Shown here one piece after another: positions 38,913-48,173 of a stretch of DNA of 64,000 nucleotides (position 1 is its first letter; the number at the start of each line of letters is the position of its first letter). A program made the position numbers and the translations under genes. The DNA is taken from NCBI RefSeq assembly GCF_029255125.1, contig NZ_JAPUVR010000100.1:248001-312000 (forward strand), written 5' to 3'. A model generated the notes under the pieces. It saw only the letters and a list, made by a program, of their open reading frames with translations, was not told the DNA's origin and did no database searches. This DNA is from Accumulibacter sp. (GTDB lineage Bacteria; Pseudomonadota; Gammaproteobacteria; Burkholderiales; Rhodocyclaceae).

Positions 38913-40430
38913 TCACAGGCCGTCGCGGTAGCGACTCGTTTCGCGGTTTTCTTCGGCAAAACAGACCTCGATGCGCAACCCGCCCTGCCGATGGAAGGAG
39001 AGCGTACCTTCGATCTGGTTGACCAGTCCGTTGACCAGCCGCCAGCCGAGACTCGTGCCGTGCTGCGGCGAAAAGTTCTCCGGCAGGCCGATGCCGTCAT
39101 CGGCGACGACGATGGAGATCGTTGCATCGTCGTTGCGCCGCAACTCGAGCTCGATGCGGCCGCTCTCCCGATCGGGGAAGGCGTGCTTGAAGGCGTTGCT
39201 GATCAGCTCGTTGATCAGCAAGCCACAGGGGATCGCCGTATCCAGCCCCAGGGTAAGCGTTTGCAGGCGCTTGACGATGCACACCTTCGGTCGCGCGAAC
39301 TGGTGCGCCAACTGCTCGATCAGTTGCTCCAGATAGCGGTCGAAAGCGATGCTGGCGAGATCGGCTGAGCGGTACAACTGCTCGTGAACCAGCACCATGG
39401 CGCGCACCCGGTCGGCGCTTTCGGCAAAACGCTCGCGCACGGCCGTGTCGGCCACACCCTGGCCCTGCATGCTGAGCAGGCTGACGACGACCTGCAGATT
39501 GTTCTTGACCCGGTGGTAGATCTCTTTCAGCAGGACTTCCTTCTCGCGCACGGAAGCCTGCAGTCGGGCGCGCGCTCGGGTGCGCTCAGTGGTGTCGACG
39601 GCAACACCGATGACGCCGTTGACCTCGCCGTCGAGGCCGAGGTAGGGTGAGTACACGGTCTCGAAGACGGTCTCGCCGATCTGGCTCTCTGTTCGCCGCA
39701 GGCGCCCGCTGAGGACGCAACGCAGGTCGGCAAGCACCGCCGGGTAGTCGGCAAAGACCTCGAACGCCGAGCGCCCGACGACTTCGCCCGGCTGCAAACC
39801 CAACTGGGTCAGCGCCAGCCCCTCGGCCAGCCGAAAAATGCCCTGCTGGTCGAGGACGTAGATGACGATCGGCGAATTCTGCATGACGATGCGGAAGCGG
39901 TGCTCGCTTTCCTTGAGCGCCTGCTCGGTGCGGGCATTTTCGGCGATCATCTGCTTAAGTTCGGCGTTGGCCTGCAGCAGGTCGGCGGTGCGCCGCTGCA
40001 CCTCGCTTTGCAGGTGCCAGTTGTGCGTCGCCACTTCGCTCTGCAGGCGGTGCAGGCGCAGATGCAGTGCGATGCGCGCCAGCAGTTCCTCGGGTTCGAA
40101 GGGCTTGCCGACGAAATCGGCGCCGCCGCAGGAGAATGCCCGTACCTTGTCGAAAGCGGCTTCTGATGCGCTGACGAAGATCACCGGGATGTCGACCGTC
40201 GAGGGCTCCGCCTTCAGACGAGCGCACACCTCGTAGCCGTCGATGCCGGTCGCCAGTTGTGGCTTGAGGAGGATCAGATCAGGCGGCTCGGCCGCCGCGG
40301 CGGCCAGCGCGGCCGTCGCGCTGAGCGTTGGCCGCGGGCGATAACCATGCGCCGCGAGCAGGCGGGCCGACTGCCGGAGGCTGTCGCGCAAGTCGTCCAG
40401 GAGCAGAATGTTCGCCGGAACCGGAGTCAT
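38913..40430 (-). CDS. pseudo-receiver / PAS / HisKA_2 histidine kinase
   Basis: The 505-residue paralogue of the preceding kinase starts at ATG 40430, 10 bp after the hemerythrin stop. The receiver-like domain (6-125) keeps the acidic pair (LLLDD) and the C-terminal Lys (VGKPF), but the phosphoacceptor position reads LILLKPQ: Lys56 replaces the conserved Asp (codon AAG at 40265-40263). It therefore cannot be phosphorylated in the normal way. A PAS domain (about 180-290) and HisKA_2 (EIYHRVKNNLQVVVSLLSMQ) with an intact HATPase (DDGIGLPENF) follow. It is probably co-transcribed with the hemerythrin and GGDEF-EAL genes. Confidence 0.87.
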   Translation of the reverse strand: MTPVPANILLLDDLRDSLRQSARLLAAHGYRPRPTLSATAALAAAAAEPPDLILLKPQLATGIDGYEVCARLKAEPSTVDIPVIFVSASEAAFDKVRAFSCGGADFVGKPFEPEELLARIALHLRLHRLQSEVATHNWHLQSEVQRRTADLLQANAELKQMIAENARTEQALKESEHRFRIVMQNSPIVIYVLDQQGIFRLAEGLALTQLGLQPGEVVGRSAFEVFADYPAVLADLRCVLSGRLRRTESQIGETVFETVYSPYLGLDGEVNGVIGVAVDTTERTRARARLQASVREKEVLLKEIYHRVKNNLQVVVSLLSMQGQGVADTAVRERFAESADRVRAMVLVHEQLYRSADLASIAFDRYLEQLIEQLAHQFARPKVCIVKRLQTLTLGLDTAIPCGLLINELISNAFKHAFPDRESGRIELELRRNDDATISIVVADDGIGLPENFSPQHGTSLGWRLVNGLVNQIEGTLSFHRQGGLRIEVCFAEENRETSRYRDGL

Positions 40431-40440
40431 CGCCGCCCGT

Positions 40441-41118
40441 TCATCGGGGCTCGCTTGCTCGCCTGGCGAGTTCCGAGCGCAGCGCCGCGGCGATTTCCGG
40501 GTAGTCGAAGTCGGCCGCCCGCGCGCTCGCCCAGTCGGCGACCGTAGCATCGGCCGCCTGCAGGGCGGCTGCCAACTCGAGCACCCGATCGCTGTGCAGG
40601 CGGACGCTGGCTGCCAGCATGTCGTGCAGCCAGGCGGTCGGAACGCGGGTCAGCGGCGGTGGGCTGGCGGGTGCCGTCGGCGAGCGGGTAGCGGTCGGCG
40701 TGCGCTGCTCATCGGCCGTGCTGGCTTCGGCCGTGTGTGCCAGGAACGCGGCAAAGCGGCGGTCCTCCTTCGCCGTGTGGTTCAGATACCACTCGCGAAA
40801 GAACGCGAGCAACTCGTCGAAGTCGATCTGCCCGGAGCGCAACTCCATCAGGACGATGTTCAGCTTTTCGAGCAGCGCCAGATGCAGGACACGGTGCGCT
40901 TCAAGTTCGGGATAGCCGTTTTCGAAAAAGATGTTTTCTTCGCTCTGAAAATGGAAGGCAACGTACTTGATCAGTTCCTGCAGCACGCGCGGCGCCAGCG
41001 CGCGGTCGGTCTTGACGCTTTCGAGACGGTTGATCAGGGCGACGAAGGTGCGGTGCTCGAGGTCGATTTCCTCGACGCCGACGGTGACGCCGGGATCCCA
41101 ATCGACGTAATCGGCCAT
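40441..41118 (-). CDS. bacteriohemerythrin with C-terminal extension
   Basis: The 225-residue cytoplasmic di-iron O2-binding protein has ligands His22 (DLEHRTF), His56 and Glu60 (FHFQSEEN), His75 and His79 (AHRVLH) and a His/Asp pair in NHTAKED, a complete hemerythrin set within the first 130 residues. About 95 further residues, starting with a Thr/Pro/Ala-rich linker, form a helical tail not normal for single-domain hemerythrins. It lies 7 bp downstream of the REC-GGDEF-EAL gene and 10 bp upstream of the HisKA_2 kinase. This suggests oxygen or redox input to c-di-GMP and phosphorelay signalling. Confidence 0.9.
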   Translation of the reverse strand: MADYVDWDPGVTVGVEEIDLEHRTFVALINRLESVKTDRALAPRVLQELIKYVAFHFQSEENIFFENGYPELEAHRVLHLALLEKLNIVLMELRSGQIDFDELLAFFREWYLNHTAKEDRRFAAFLAHTAEASTADEQRTPTATRSPTAPASPPPLTRVPTAWLHDMLAASVRLHSDRVLELAAALQAADATVADWASARAADFDYPEIAAALRSELARRASEPR

Positions 41119-41125
41119 GGTCGGG

Positions 41126-43600
41126 TCAGGTGCTGGCTCGATGCTCGCCGGCGGCGAGCAGTGGTGCGAGATCGGGCGGATCGCTCGCCCGGCTGAAGAA
41201 GTGGCCTTGGATCAGATCACACGCCTGCTCGCGCAACCAGTCGAGCTGCGCTTGCGTTTCGACGCCTTCGGCGATGACCCGCAGGCCGAGCGCATGGCTC
41301 ATCGTGATGATGGCCGAGACGATGGCTGCATTTTCGCGGTCGCCCGGCAAGCCGCTGATGAACGAGCGGTCGATCTTCAGGTTGTGGATCGGAAAGCGCT
41401 TCAGATAGTTCAGGCTCGAATAGCCGGTTCCGAAGTCATCGACCGAGATCCGCAAGCCCATGTTGCACAGGTCGCGCAGTGTCGAGCTCGCCTTTTCGGG
41501 CTGCTGCATGATCGCCGATTCGGTCAGTTCGAGCTCCAGACGCTTGGGATTGATCCCGCTTTCGGCGATCGTCGCCTCGACGATGTAGAGCAGCTTGGGG
41601 TCGCGGAACTGGCGACCGGAAAGATTGACCGCCATGTAGAGGTCGGGCGCTCCGCCGTCGTGCCAGGTGCGCAACTGCTTGCACGCGGCGTCGAGCACCC
41701 ATTGACCGAGCGGTACGATGAGGCCCGAGTTCTCCGCCGTCGGGATGAATTCACCCGGATAAACCAGGCCCAGCTTGGGATCGCGCCAGCGGACCAGGGC
41801 TTCGACGGCGTGCAGTTTGCCGCTGGTCGTGTAGATCGGTTGATAGTGCAGCTCGAACTGCTCGCCGGCAAGCGCCCGGCGAATGTTGGTTTCGAGCAGA
41901 ATGCGGCCGGTGGCCTGTTCGCTCCACTCGGCGGAAAAGAACGCGCAGCCGTTCTTGCCCAGTTCCTTGGCGCGATACATGGCGTTGTCGGCAGCCGCCA
42001 GCAGGCGCTCGGCGGTACTCGCGTCGTTCGGAAACAGACTGACGCCGATGCTGATCGTCAACCAGACTTCTTCTTCGCCGATCTGCGCCGGCCGCTCCAT
42101 CGCCTGCAGCAGATTGCTGGCGACGCGTTGTGCCGTTTCCGCCTTGTCGATTCCGGTCAGCACGATGACGAACTCGTCGCCGCCGATGCGCCCGACCATG
42201 TCCGACTCGCGGACCGCGGTGCGCAGCCGCCTGGCCGCTTCCTTGAGCAGGGCATCGCCTGCGGCATGCCCGAGCGTGTCGTTGACCAGCTTGAAATTAT
42301 CCAGATCGATGAACATCACGGCCACGCCGAGGCCGTGTTGCCGGCTCATTGCCAGCGACTTCTCGAGCATGCGCGTCAGATGCGTCCGGTTGTGCAATCC
42401 GGTCAGGTGGTCGAACTGCGACAGGTAGACCAGTTGCGCCTCGGCCGAACGGCGCGCGGTGATGTCCTGTACCTGAACGATGAAATAGAGCGGTGCCCCG
42501 CCATCGCTGACCAGCGAGACCGACTGCATGGCCCAGGTGATCTGCGAGTCCGGATGAACAAACCGGATTTCGGTCTGAAACGACGGAGCGCCGCCAGTGA
42601 TCAGATCGTAGATTTGATTATTCAGATGCTCGCAGTCGTCGTGGTGGCAGACCGACTGCAGCGTGACGCAGCGCGCTGCGCCCGGCGACAGCCCGAAGAT
42701 GGCGCATGCGGCGTCGTTCAGTTGCAGGAAGCGGCCGTCGAGGGCGACCAAGGCCATGCCGATTGCGGCAAAATCGAACGCCGAGTGAAAGCGCTCCTCG
42801 CTTTCGGCCAGGGCACGCTCGACTTTCCGGCGATGGCTGATGTCGCGCAGGACGATGACCGCGCCGAGCAGCGCATTGTCGTTGTCCAGGATCGGCGCGG
42901 CGTTGTACTCGACCACCGTTTCCCGGCCGTCAGCGGCGATCACCAGCGCCGTGCTGTTCTGCGTCAGCGCTATGCGCGTGGCAAGCACGGTTTGCGCGGG
43001 TTCGTCGATCGCCTGCTGCGTATGCTCGTCGATCAGTCGAAGCACACTGCCAATCGGCGCGCCGAGCACGGCTTCCTCGTCGACGCCGAGCAGTTGCCGA
43101 GCCACCGAGTTCAACAAACGCAAGGCGCCGTGCTCGTTGGTCGCCACCACGCCGTCGCTGACGCAGTGCAGCGTCTTGGCGAACCAGCGTTCGTTCTGGC
43201 GCAACTGCCGTTCCATGCGGTGTTTGACGAGAGCAACTTCGATCGTGGCGCGCGCGTCGTCCGGTCGAAAGGGCTTGACCAGGTAACCGTAGGGCAGCGT
43301 TTCGCGTGCCCGCTGCAGGGTGGACAGGTCGCTGTACGCGGTCAGATAGACGACCGGAATGTCGTGCCGGCCGCGGATCAGCGCGGCGGTTTCGATGCCG
43401 TCCTTGTCGCCACGAATCACGATGTCCATCATCACCAGATCGGGCTGGATGTCGTAGCACAGGCGCAGAGCCTGGTCGCCGCTGGCCGCGATGCCGGTCA
43501 CCGCATAGCCGAAAATCTCCAGCCGCTGACTGAGATCCATGGCGATGATCGCCTCGTCCTCGACGATCAGAATTCTGGTTTTCTCCTTCAGGGTATCCAT
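41126..43600 (-). CDS. receiver-PAS-PAS-GGDEF-EAL c-di-GMP signalling protein
   Basis: The protein is 824 residues from the ATG at 43600 (MDTLKEKTRILIVEDE). Its domains are a receiver (8-120, LVMMDIVIRGDKDG), PAS 1 (about 125-250), PAS 2 (about 262-385), a GGDEF diguanylate cyclase domain with an intact GGDEF signature in RIGGDEFVIVL, and an EAL phosphodiesterase domain with VEALVRW, DDFGTGYSSL and AEGVET. Both catalytic signatures look intact, so it could make or hydrolyse c-di-GMP depending on phosphorylation. It heads a minus-strand operon with hemerythrin and the pseudo-receiver kinase. Confidence 0.92.
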   Translation of the reverse strand: MDTLKEKTRILIVEDEAIIAMDLSQRLEIFGYAVTGIAASGDQALRLCYDIQPDLVMMDIVIRGDKDGIETAALIRGRHDIPVVYLTAYSDLSTLQRARETLPYGYLVKPFRPDDARATIEVALVKHRMERQLRQNERWFAKTLHCVSDGVVATNEHGALRLLNSVARQLLGVDEEAVLGAPIGSVLRLIDEHTQQAIDEPAQTVLATRIALTQNSTALVIAADGRETVVEYNAAPILDNDNALLGAVIVLRDISHRRKVERALAESEERFHSAFDFAAIGMALVALDGRFLQLNDAACAIFGLSPGAARCVTLQSVCHHDDCEHLNNQIYDLITGGAPSFQTEIRFVHPDSQITWAMQSVSLVSDGGAPLYFIVQVQDITARRSAEAQLVYLSQFDHLTGLHNRTHLTRMLEKSLAMSRQHGLGVAVMFIDLDNFKLVNDTLGHAAGDALLKEAARRLRTAVRESDMVGRIGGDEFVIVLTGIDKAETAQRVASNLLQAMERPAQIGEEEVWLTISIGVSLFPNDASTAERLLAAADNAMYRAKELGKNGCAFFSAEWSEQATGRILLETNIRRALAGEQFELHYQPIYTTSGKLHAVEALVRWRDPKLGLVYPGEFIPTAENSGLIVPLGQWVLDAACKQLRTWHDGGAPDLYMAVNLSGRQFRDPKLLYIVEATIAESGINPKRLELELTESAIMQQPEKASSTLRDLCNMGLRISVDDFGTGYSSLNYLKRFPIHNLKIDRSFISGLPGDRENAAIVSAIITMSHALGLRVIAEGVETQAQLDWLREQACDLIQGHFFSRASDPPDLAPLLAAGEHRAST

Positions 43601-43817
43601 GTTCAAGGTTCCCAGAGCGTTCCCGGTCAAAGGGCGTCCGCTGCGTCTGCTCGGGCGCGGCGCAGCCCAAAGTCGAGGTCAAAGGCAAAGGACAGGAACT
43701 TTCATCGTACCTCAGCCAGTATAGGATCGTCCGTGAAATGATGCACGGAAGACGGCCGGCGATCGAACAGCCGGGTGGGCGAGGGGCGCTGCGGGGCGGC
43801 GCCGTGGCCGCCGCGGT

Positions 43818-46800
43818 TCAGTGGAAATTGCGGCTGTGCACCGACAATTGGCCGAGCAGTGCACTCAGGTCGACCAGACGCTTGGCGACCAGATGGACGA
43901 CTTCGCCAGCGCGCTGGATCTGGCCAAAGACCCCGAGCAAACGGGCGCCGAGCAGCTCGCGACGCTGCCGGTCGACCAGCCACGCGTGTACGACGATGTT
44001 GGCCAGCCCGGTTTCGTCTTCCAGTGTGACGAAAACGATGCCGCTCGCCGTCCCCGGCCGTTGCCGGCAGGTGACGATACCAGCAGCGCGGACGAGCTGG
44101 CGGTCGGCCGCCTGGTGCAATTGCTCGGCGGCGACGAAACGCTGCGCGGCAAGCCGGGTGCGCAAAAGCGCCAGCGGGTGGCGACCGAGGGTGAGTTTCA
44201 TCCCGGCGTAGTCGGCTACCAGGTCTTCGCCTTCCGAGGGCGCGGCGAGGACAGCGGCAGTCTCGCGCAGCGGAACATCGCTCAGCAGATCGATCGTCGG
44301 GGAAACGCCGGCCGCCGCCCAGGCGGCTTGTCGGCGGTGCCCGGCGAGGTCGGCGAGAGCGCCGGCGGCGGCAAGGAGCTCGAGGTCGCGCCGGCTGGTC
44401 TGCGCGCGTGTCGCCAGATCGGCCAGGCTGCTGAAGGGCTGCTGTCGGCGGGCTTCGACCAGCCGCCTGACGCCGTCCTGTGCCAGGCCCGAAATGCTCG
44501 CCAGACCGAGGCGGACGGCGGGCTGTCCGCTGCTCGCGTGCGTCCGCGCCGCTTCCAGCCGGGCCTCCCAGAAACTGAGGCCAATCGTCGCCGGGCGCAG
44601 CTCGACGCCGTGCCGGCGAGCATCCTGAATGAGCTGTGAAGGCGAGTAGAAGCCGAGCGGCTGGCTGTTGAGCAGGGCGCAGAGGAAGGCCGCCGGGTGG
44701 TGGCACTTGAGCCAGGCGGAAACGTAAACCAGCAGTGCGAACGAGGCGGCGTGCGATTCGGGGAAGCCGTATTCGCCGAAACCCTTGATCTGCGCGAAGA
44801 TACGCTGCGCGAAAGCTTGGTCGTGACCGCGCCGGCGCATGCCCGCGATGAGCTTTTCCTCGAACGTCTGCAGGCCGCCCTTGCGTCGCCAGGCGGCCAT
44901 TGCCCGGCGCAACTGGTCGGCTTCGCCGGGCGTGAAGCCGGCGGCGACGACTGCCAGTTGCATCACCTGTTCCTGAAAGATCGGCACGCCGCAGGTCCGC
45001 GCGAGGACGGCGGCGATTTCCGGACGCATCGCTTCGATCGCTTCCTCGCCGTGCCGGCGGCGCAGATAGGGATGGACCATGTCGCCCTGGATCGGTCCCG
45101 GCCTGACCAGCGCGACTTCAATCACCAGATCGTAGAAGTTGCGCGGCTTCAGGCGCGGCAGCATGGCCATCTGCGCGCGCGATTCGATCTGGAAAACGCC
45201 CATCGTGTCGGCCGCGCAGATCATGTCATAGACTGCCGGGTCTTCGGCCGGGACGTCCGCCAGGCGGCAGCCGATCAGGTCGAGCGCGCGATGGATGGCC
45301 GAGAGCATGCCGAGGGCGAGAAGGTCGATCTTCAACAGGCCGAGCGCGTCGAGATCGTCCTTGTCCCACTGGATGACCGTGCGTTCGGCCATGGCGGCAT
45401 TTTCGATCGGTACGAGACGCGCCAGCGGGCCGCGCGAAATGACGAAACCACCGACGTGCTGCGAGAGATGGCGCGGAAAGCCACGCAGCGCGTCGGCCAG
45501 CGCCAGCCATTTGGCGACGCGCGGCGCGCTCGGGTCGAGGCCGACCGCGCGCAGGCGCTCGGGGAGTTGTTCGCGTTTGTCCCACCAGGCGAGCGAGGCG
45601 GTCAAAGCGTCGATCTGCGCCCGTCCGAAGTCGAGAGCACGGCCGACATCGCGTAAGGCACTGCGCATCCGATAGGTGATGACGGTGGCGGTCAGCGCCG
45701 CGCGGCTGCGTCCATAGCGTGCGTACAGATACTGAATGACCTCCTCGCGCCGTTCATGCTCGAAATCGACGTCGATGTCCGGTGGTTCGCCGCGCTCGCG
45801 CGAAATGAAGCGCTCGAAAAGCAGGTTCGAGCGGGCAGGGTCGACTTCCGTGATGCCGAGGCAGTAACAGACCGCCGAGTTGGCAGCCGAGCCGCGCCCC
45901 TGGCAGAGGATGTTGCGTTGGCGGGCGAAGTTCACCAGGTCGTACACGGTCAGGAAGTAGGCTTCGTAGGCGAGTTCGCCGATCAGCGCGAGTTCATGCT
46001 CGACGCGCTCGACGACGCTTGCCGGCGCGCCCGCCGGATAGCGCAGGGTCAAGCCTCGGTTGACCTCGGCGCGCAGAAAGGCCGCCGCCGTCTGGCCGTC
46101 GGGAGCGACCTCGTCCGGGTATTCGTAGCGCAACTCGGTGAGCGAAAAGCGGCAACGCTCGGCGACGACCAGGGTTTCGGCAAGCAGTTCGGGCGGGTAG
46201 ATGCGGGCCAGTTGTCGGCGCGGGCGCAGGTGCCGCTCACCGTTGGCAAACAGGGCGTTGCCGGCGGCGAATACGGTGGTGTTGAGGCGGGTTGCGGTCA
46301 GCGTGTCCTGCAGCGGACGGCGGCTGCGCAGATGCATGTGTACATCGCCAGCCGCGACCGCCGGCAGGCCGCAGGCAGCGGCCAGGGCCAGCCGTCGCTC
46401 GAGCAGCGCCGCGTCGTTCGGTCCGCAGTGCAACTCGATCGCCAGCCAGGCGCGCCCGGGAAAACAGCGTGCCAGCCATCGCCCGTCGTCGGCCGTGGTC
46501 TCGGCGGCGGGCACCCAGAGCGCCAGACAATTCGCCAGCAGCTTGCCGCAAACTGCGCCGTCAGGGCTTTCCAGATCGCTGCGGTAGAGCTGGTAGGCGC
46601 CTTTGGCCGAGCGCCTCCGCGCTCGGCTGATCAGTTCGGCCAGATCGCCATAGCCGGCGCGATTCTCGGCGAGCAGGACGAGCCGGTAGCCGGCGGCGCC
46701 TTCGTCGGCGAGCCGAAACTCGGCGCCGACGATCAACCGCAGGCTGCCGGTGGCGGCCTTGTGCGCGCGCACGATGCCGGCCAGCGATGCTTCATCGGTG

Positions 46801-46928
46801 ATCGCCAGCGCGCTGTAGCCGAGCGCCTGCGCCCGTTCGACCAGTTCCTCCGGGTGCGAGGCACCGCGCAGAAAGGAAAAGTTCGAGCAGCAATGAAGTT
46901 CGGCGTAGGGCGGAGGATCGGCGGCCAT
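43818..46928 (-). CDS. dnaE2: error-prone DNA polymerase III alpha subunit DnaE2 (ImuC)
   Basis: The 1036-residue polymerase is used for damage-induced translesion synthesis. It opens with a PHP domain (YAELHCCSNFSFLRGASHPEELV), continues through the C-family polymerase core (GRGSAANSAVCYCLGITEVDP, PPDIDVDFEHERREEV) and ends with helix-hairpin-helix and OB-fold regions. It lacks the C-terminal replisome-binding tail of DnaE1, as expected. A LexA box lies immediately upstream. The usual partners imuA and imuB are not next to it in this window. Confidence 0.94.
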   Translation of the reverse strand: MAADPPPYAELHCCSNFSFLRGASHPEELVERAQALGYSALAITDEASLAGIVRAHKAATGSLRLIVGAEFRLADEGAAGYRLVLLAENRAGYGDLAELISRARRRSAKGAYQLYRSDLESPDGAVCGKLLANCLALWVPAAETTADDGRWLARCFPGRAWLAIELHCGPNDAALLERRLALAAACGLPAVAAGDVHMHLRSRRPLQDTLTATRLNTTVFAAGNALFANGERHLRPRRQLARIYPPELLAETLVVAERCRFSLTELRYEYPDEVAPDGQTAAAFLRAEVNRGLTLRYPAGAPASVVERVEHELALIGELAYEAYFLTVYDLVNFARQRNILCQGRGSAANSAVCYCLGITEVDPARSNLLFERFISRERGEPPDIDVDFEHERREEVIQYLYARYGRSRAALTATVITYRMRSALRDVGRALDFGRAQIDALTASLAWWDKREQLPERLRAVGLDPSAPRVAKWLALADALRGFPRHLSQHVGGFVISRGPLARLVPIENAAMAERTVIQWDKDDLDALGLLKIDLLALGMLSAIHRALDLIGCRLADVPAEDPAVYDMICAADTMGVFQIESRAQMAMLPRLKPRNFYDLVIEVALVRPGPIQGDMVHPYLRRRHGEEAIEAMRPEIAAVLARTCGVPIFQEQVMQLAVVAAGFTPGEADQLRRAMAAWRRKGGLQTFEEKLIAGMRRRGHDQAFAQRIFAQIKGFGEYGFPESHAASFALLVYVSAWLKCHHPAAFLCALLNSQPLGFYSPSQLIQDARRHGVELRPATIGLSFWEARLEAARTHASSGQPAVRLGLASISGLAQDGVRRLVEARRQQPFSSLADLATRAQTSRRDLELLAAAGALADLAGHRRQAAWAAAGVSPTIDLLSDVPLRETAAVLAAPSEGEDLVADYAGMKLTLGRHPLALLRTRLAAQRFVAAEQLHQAADRQLVRAAGIVTCRQRPGTASGIVFVTLEDETGLANIVVHAWLVDRQRRELLGARLLGVFGQIQRAGEVVHLVAKRLVDLSALLGQLSVHSRNFH

Positions 46929-46937
46929 CTTGGGTGA

Positions 46938-46953
46938 CTGTTGTTAAGAACAG
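46938..46953. promoter_or_regulatory. LexA (SOS) box of dnaE2
   Basis: CTG-N10-CAG (46938-46940 and 46951-46953), extended to ACTG...CAGT, matches the SOS consensus. On the minus strand it overlaps a TATACT -10 element (46959-46954) and ends 9 bp before the dnaE2 ATG. LexA would therefore block the promoter directly, and the mRNA leader must be very short. Confidence 0.82.
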
Positions 46954-47035
46954 TATACCGTGCATCGCCGCAGGTGTTGCCGCGTGTTTCTGGTTTCCCG
47001 TCAGGTTTACCGCCAAGTCGCTACGCTGGCGGAAG

Positions 47036-48172
47036 CTATTGCTGCCTGAGATCGAGTTGCGCCAGATCGACGCGTTTGCGCACGCCGCGCAGGCGCAGCC
47101 AGGCCTTGTGCGACAGGTGTCGGGTGAGCAAGCCTGGCGGCATGCGCAACCAGTGGGCGCGAATGTAGATCAGCCAGCGGGCCAGGGTCGCCCGTCCGCG
47201 CGGGCGATCGGGGTGTTCCGGCAGCAAAGCGAGCGGAATCAGGCGATCCATCAGGGCGAGCAGCGGGCGCGGCGGGGCTGCCGGTGCGAGCTGCTGGACG
47301 ACGCTCGTCGGAACCGGCGTGGCGAACAGCCGCTGGGCGTAGCGCAGGCCGTAGAACAGTGGCCGCCGGAAGCCGAGCGCGCCGGCGCGCGCTACCAGGT
47401 CGGCCCAGAAGTCTGTCTGTTGCGCGAAGTGGCACAGCAGATCATGTACATCGAGCAGATCGCGCAGGCGCAGCCCTTCGTCCGGATCTCCTTCGAGAAA
47501 CAGATGGACGAGCGCATGCAGGACCATGTCCGGTGGTGAGAGAACGTGCAGACGTGGGTCGGCGAGCGGCTGAGCGGCAGCAAGCAGTGGTTCAGGGCTC
47601 GACGGGAGGCGGCTGGTGCGTGGCAGCAGGCGATGATGAAGATCGATTTCGGTCCCCCGTTCGCTGTGCCGCAGCGGTGGAATCTCGTGCATCCAGACGC
47701 GGTAGTAGCGGTCGTCGTAAGGATCGATCTCGGTCTTGAACCAGCCATGTCCGACCAGTTGCTCCTCGATCTCGCCAATCTTCTCCTCGGGCACGAGCAG
47801 GTCGACGTCGGCGAAGACGCGGCCACGCGCCGGTGGCAGCCGGGCCAGCAGGTAGCCGCTGCCCTTGAGCAGGATGAGTGGCGTAGCGCTGCCGGCGAGC
47901 GCCCACAGGATGCGGTTGACTTCCCAGGTGATCAGCGTCTGCCGATGCGTGATGACCTGACGCGCGGCCTGCAGGTGCTGCGCGGCGCCCGTCGGGATGG
48001 CGTGCAGCAGTCCGCGTTGGGCAAGATCGGCTTCGATCCGGCCGAGCAGACGCGCGCGCCGTCCGACGCGCACGAGCAGTTCCCAGTCGGCCACCGACAG
48101 CCGGATGAGGTCGGCCGGCTGGTTGATCGCGTCCAGCAACAGTTGCTGAGCTCGTCGCGTTGCGCTGTCCAC
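47036..48172 (-). CDS. nucleotidyltransferase family protein (HPr-rel-A cassette)
   Basis: The protein is 378 residues with the GTG start at 48172, 1 bp after the kinase stop; an ATG at 48190 overlapping the kinase gene is an alternative. The fold is that of minimal nucleotidyltransferases (PF14907-like): LILLKGSGYLLARLP, then RVFADVDLLVPEE with the DxD metal motif (about residues 113-128), and HLHHRLL-type His residues further on. The C-terminal 130 residues are helical. It is the last gene of the four-gene cassette. Its substrate is unknown; modification of the cassette's small protein or of a cofactor is inference. dnaE2 follows after 107 bp with its own promoter. Confidence 0.78.
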   Translation of the reverse strand: MDSATRRAQQLLLDAINQPADLIRLSVADWELLVRVGRRARLLGRIEADLAQRGLLHAIPTGAAQHLQAARQVITHRQTLITWEVNRILWALAGSATPLILLKGSGYLLARLPPARGRVFADVDLLVPEEKIGEIEEQLVGHGWFKTEIDPYDDRYYRVWMHEIPPLRHSERGTEIDLHHRLLPRTSRLPSSPEPLLAAAQPLADPRLHVLSPPDMVLHALVHLFLEGDPDEGLRLRDLLDVHDLLCHFAQQTDFWADLVARAGALGFRRPLFYGLRYAQRLFATPVPTSVVQQLAPAAPPRPLLALMDRLIPLALLPEHPDRPRGRATLARWLIYIRAHWLRMPPGLLTRHLSHKAWLRLRGVRKRVDLAQLDLRQQ

Positions 48173-48173
48173 G

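Noticed and set aside
41117-43741. 874-codon plus-strand frame opposite the GGDEF-EAL gene
   Set aside because: GC-driven antisense frame; GGDEF and EAL signatures are on the minus strand.
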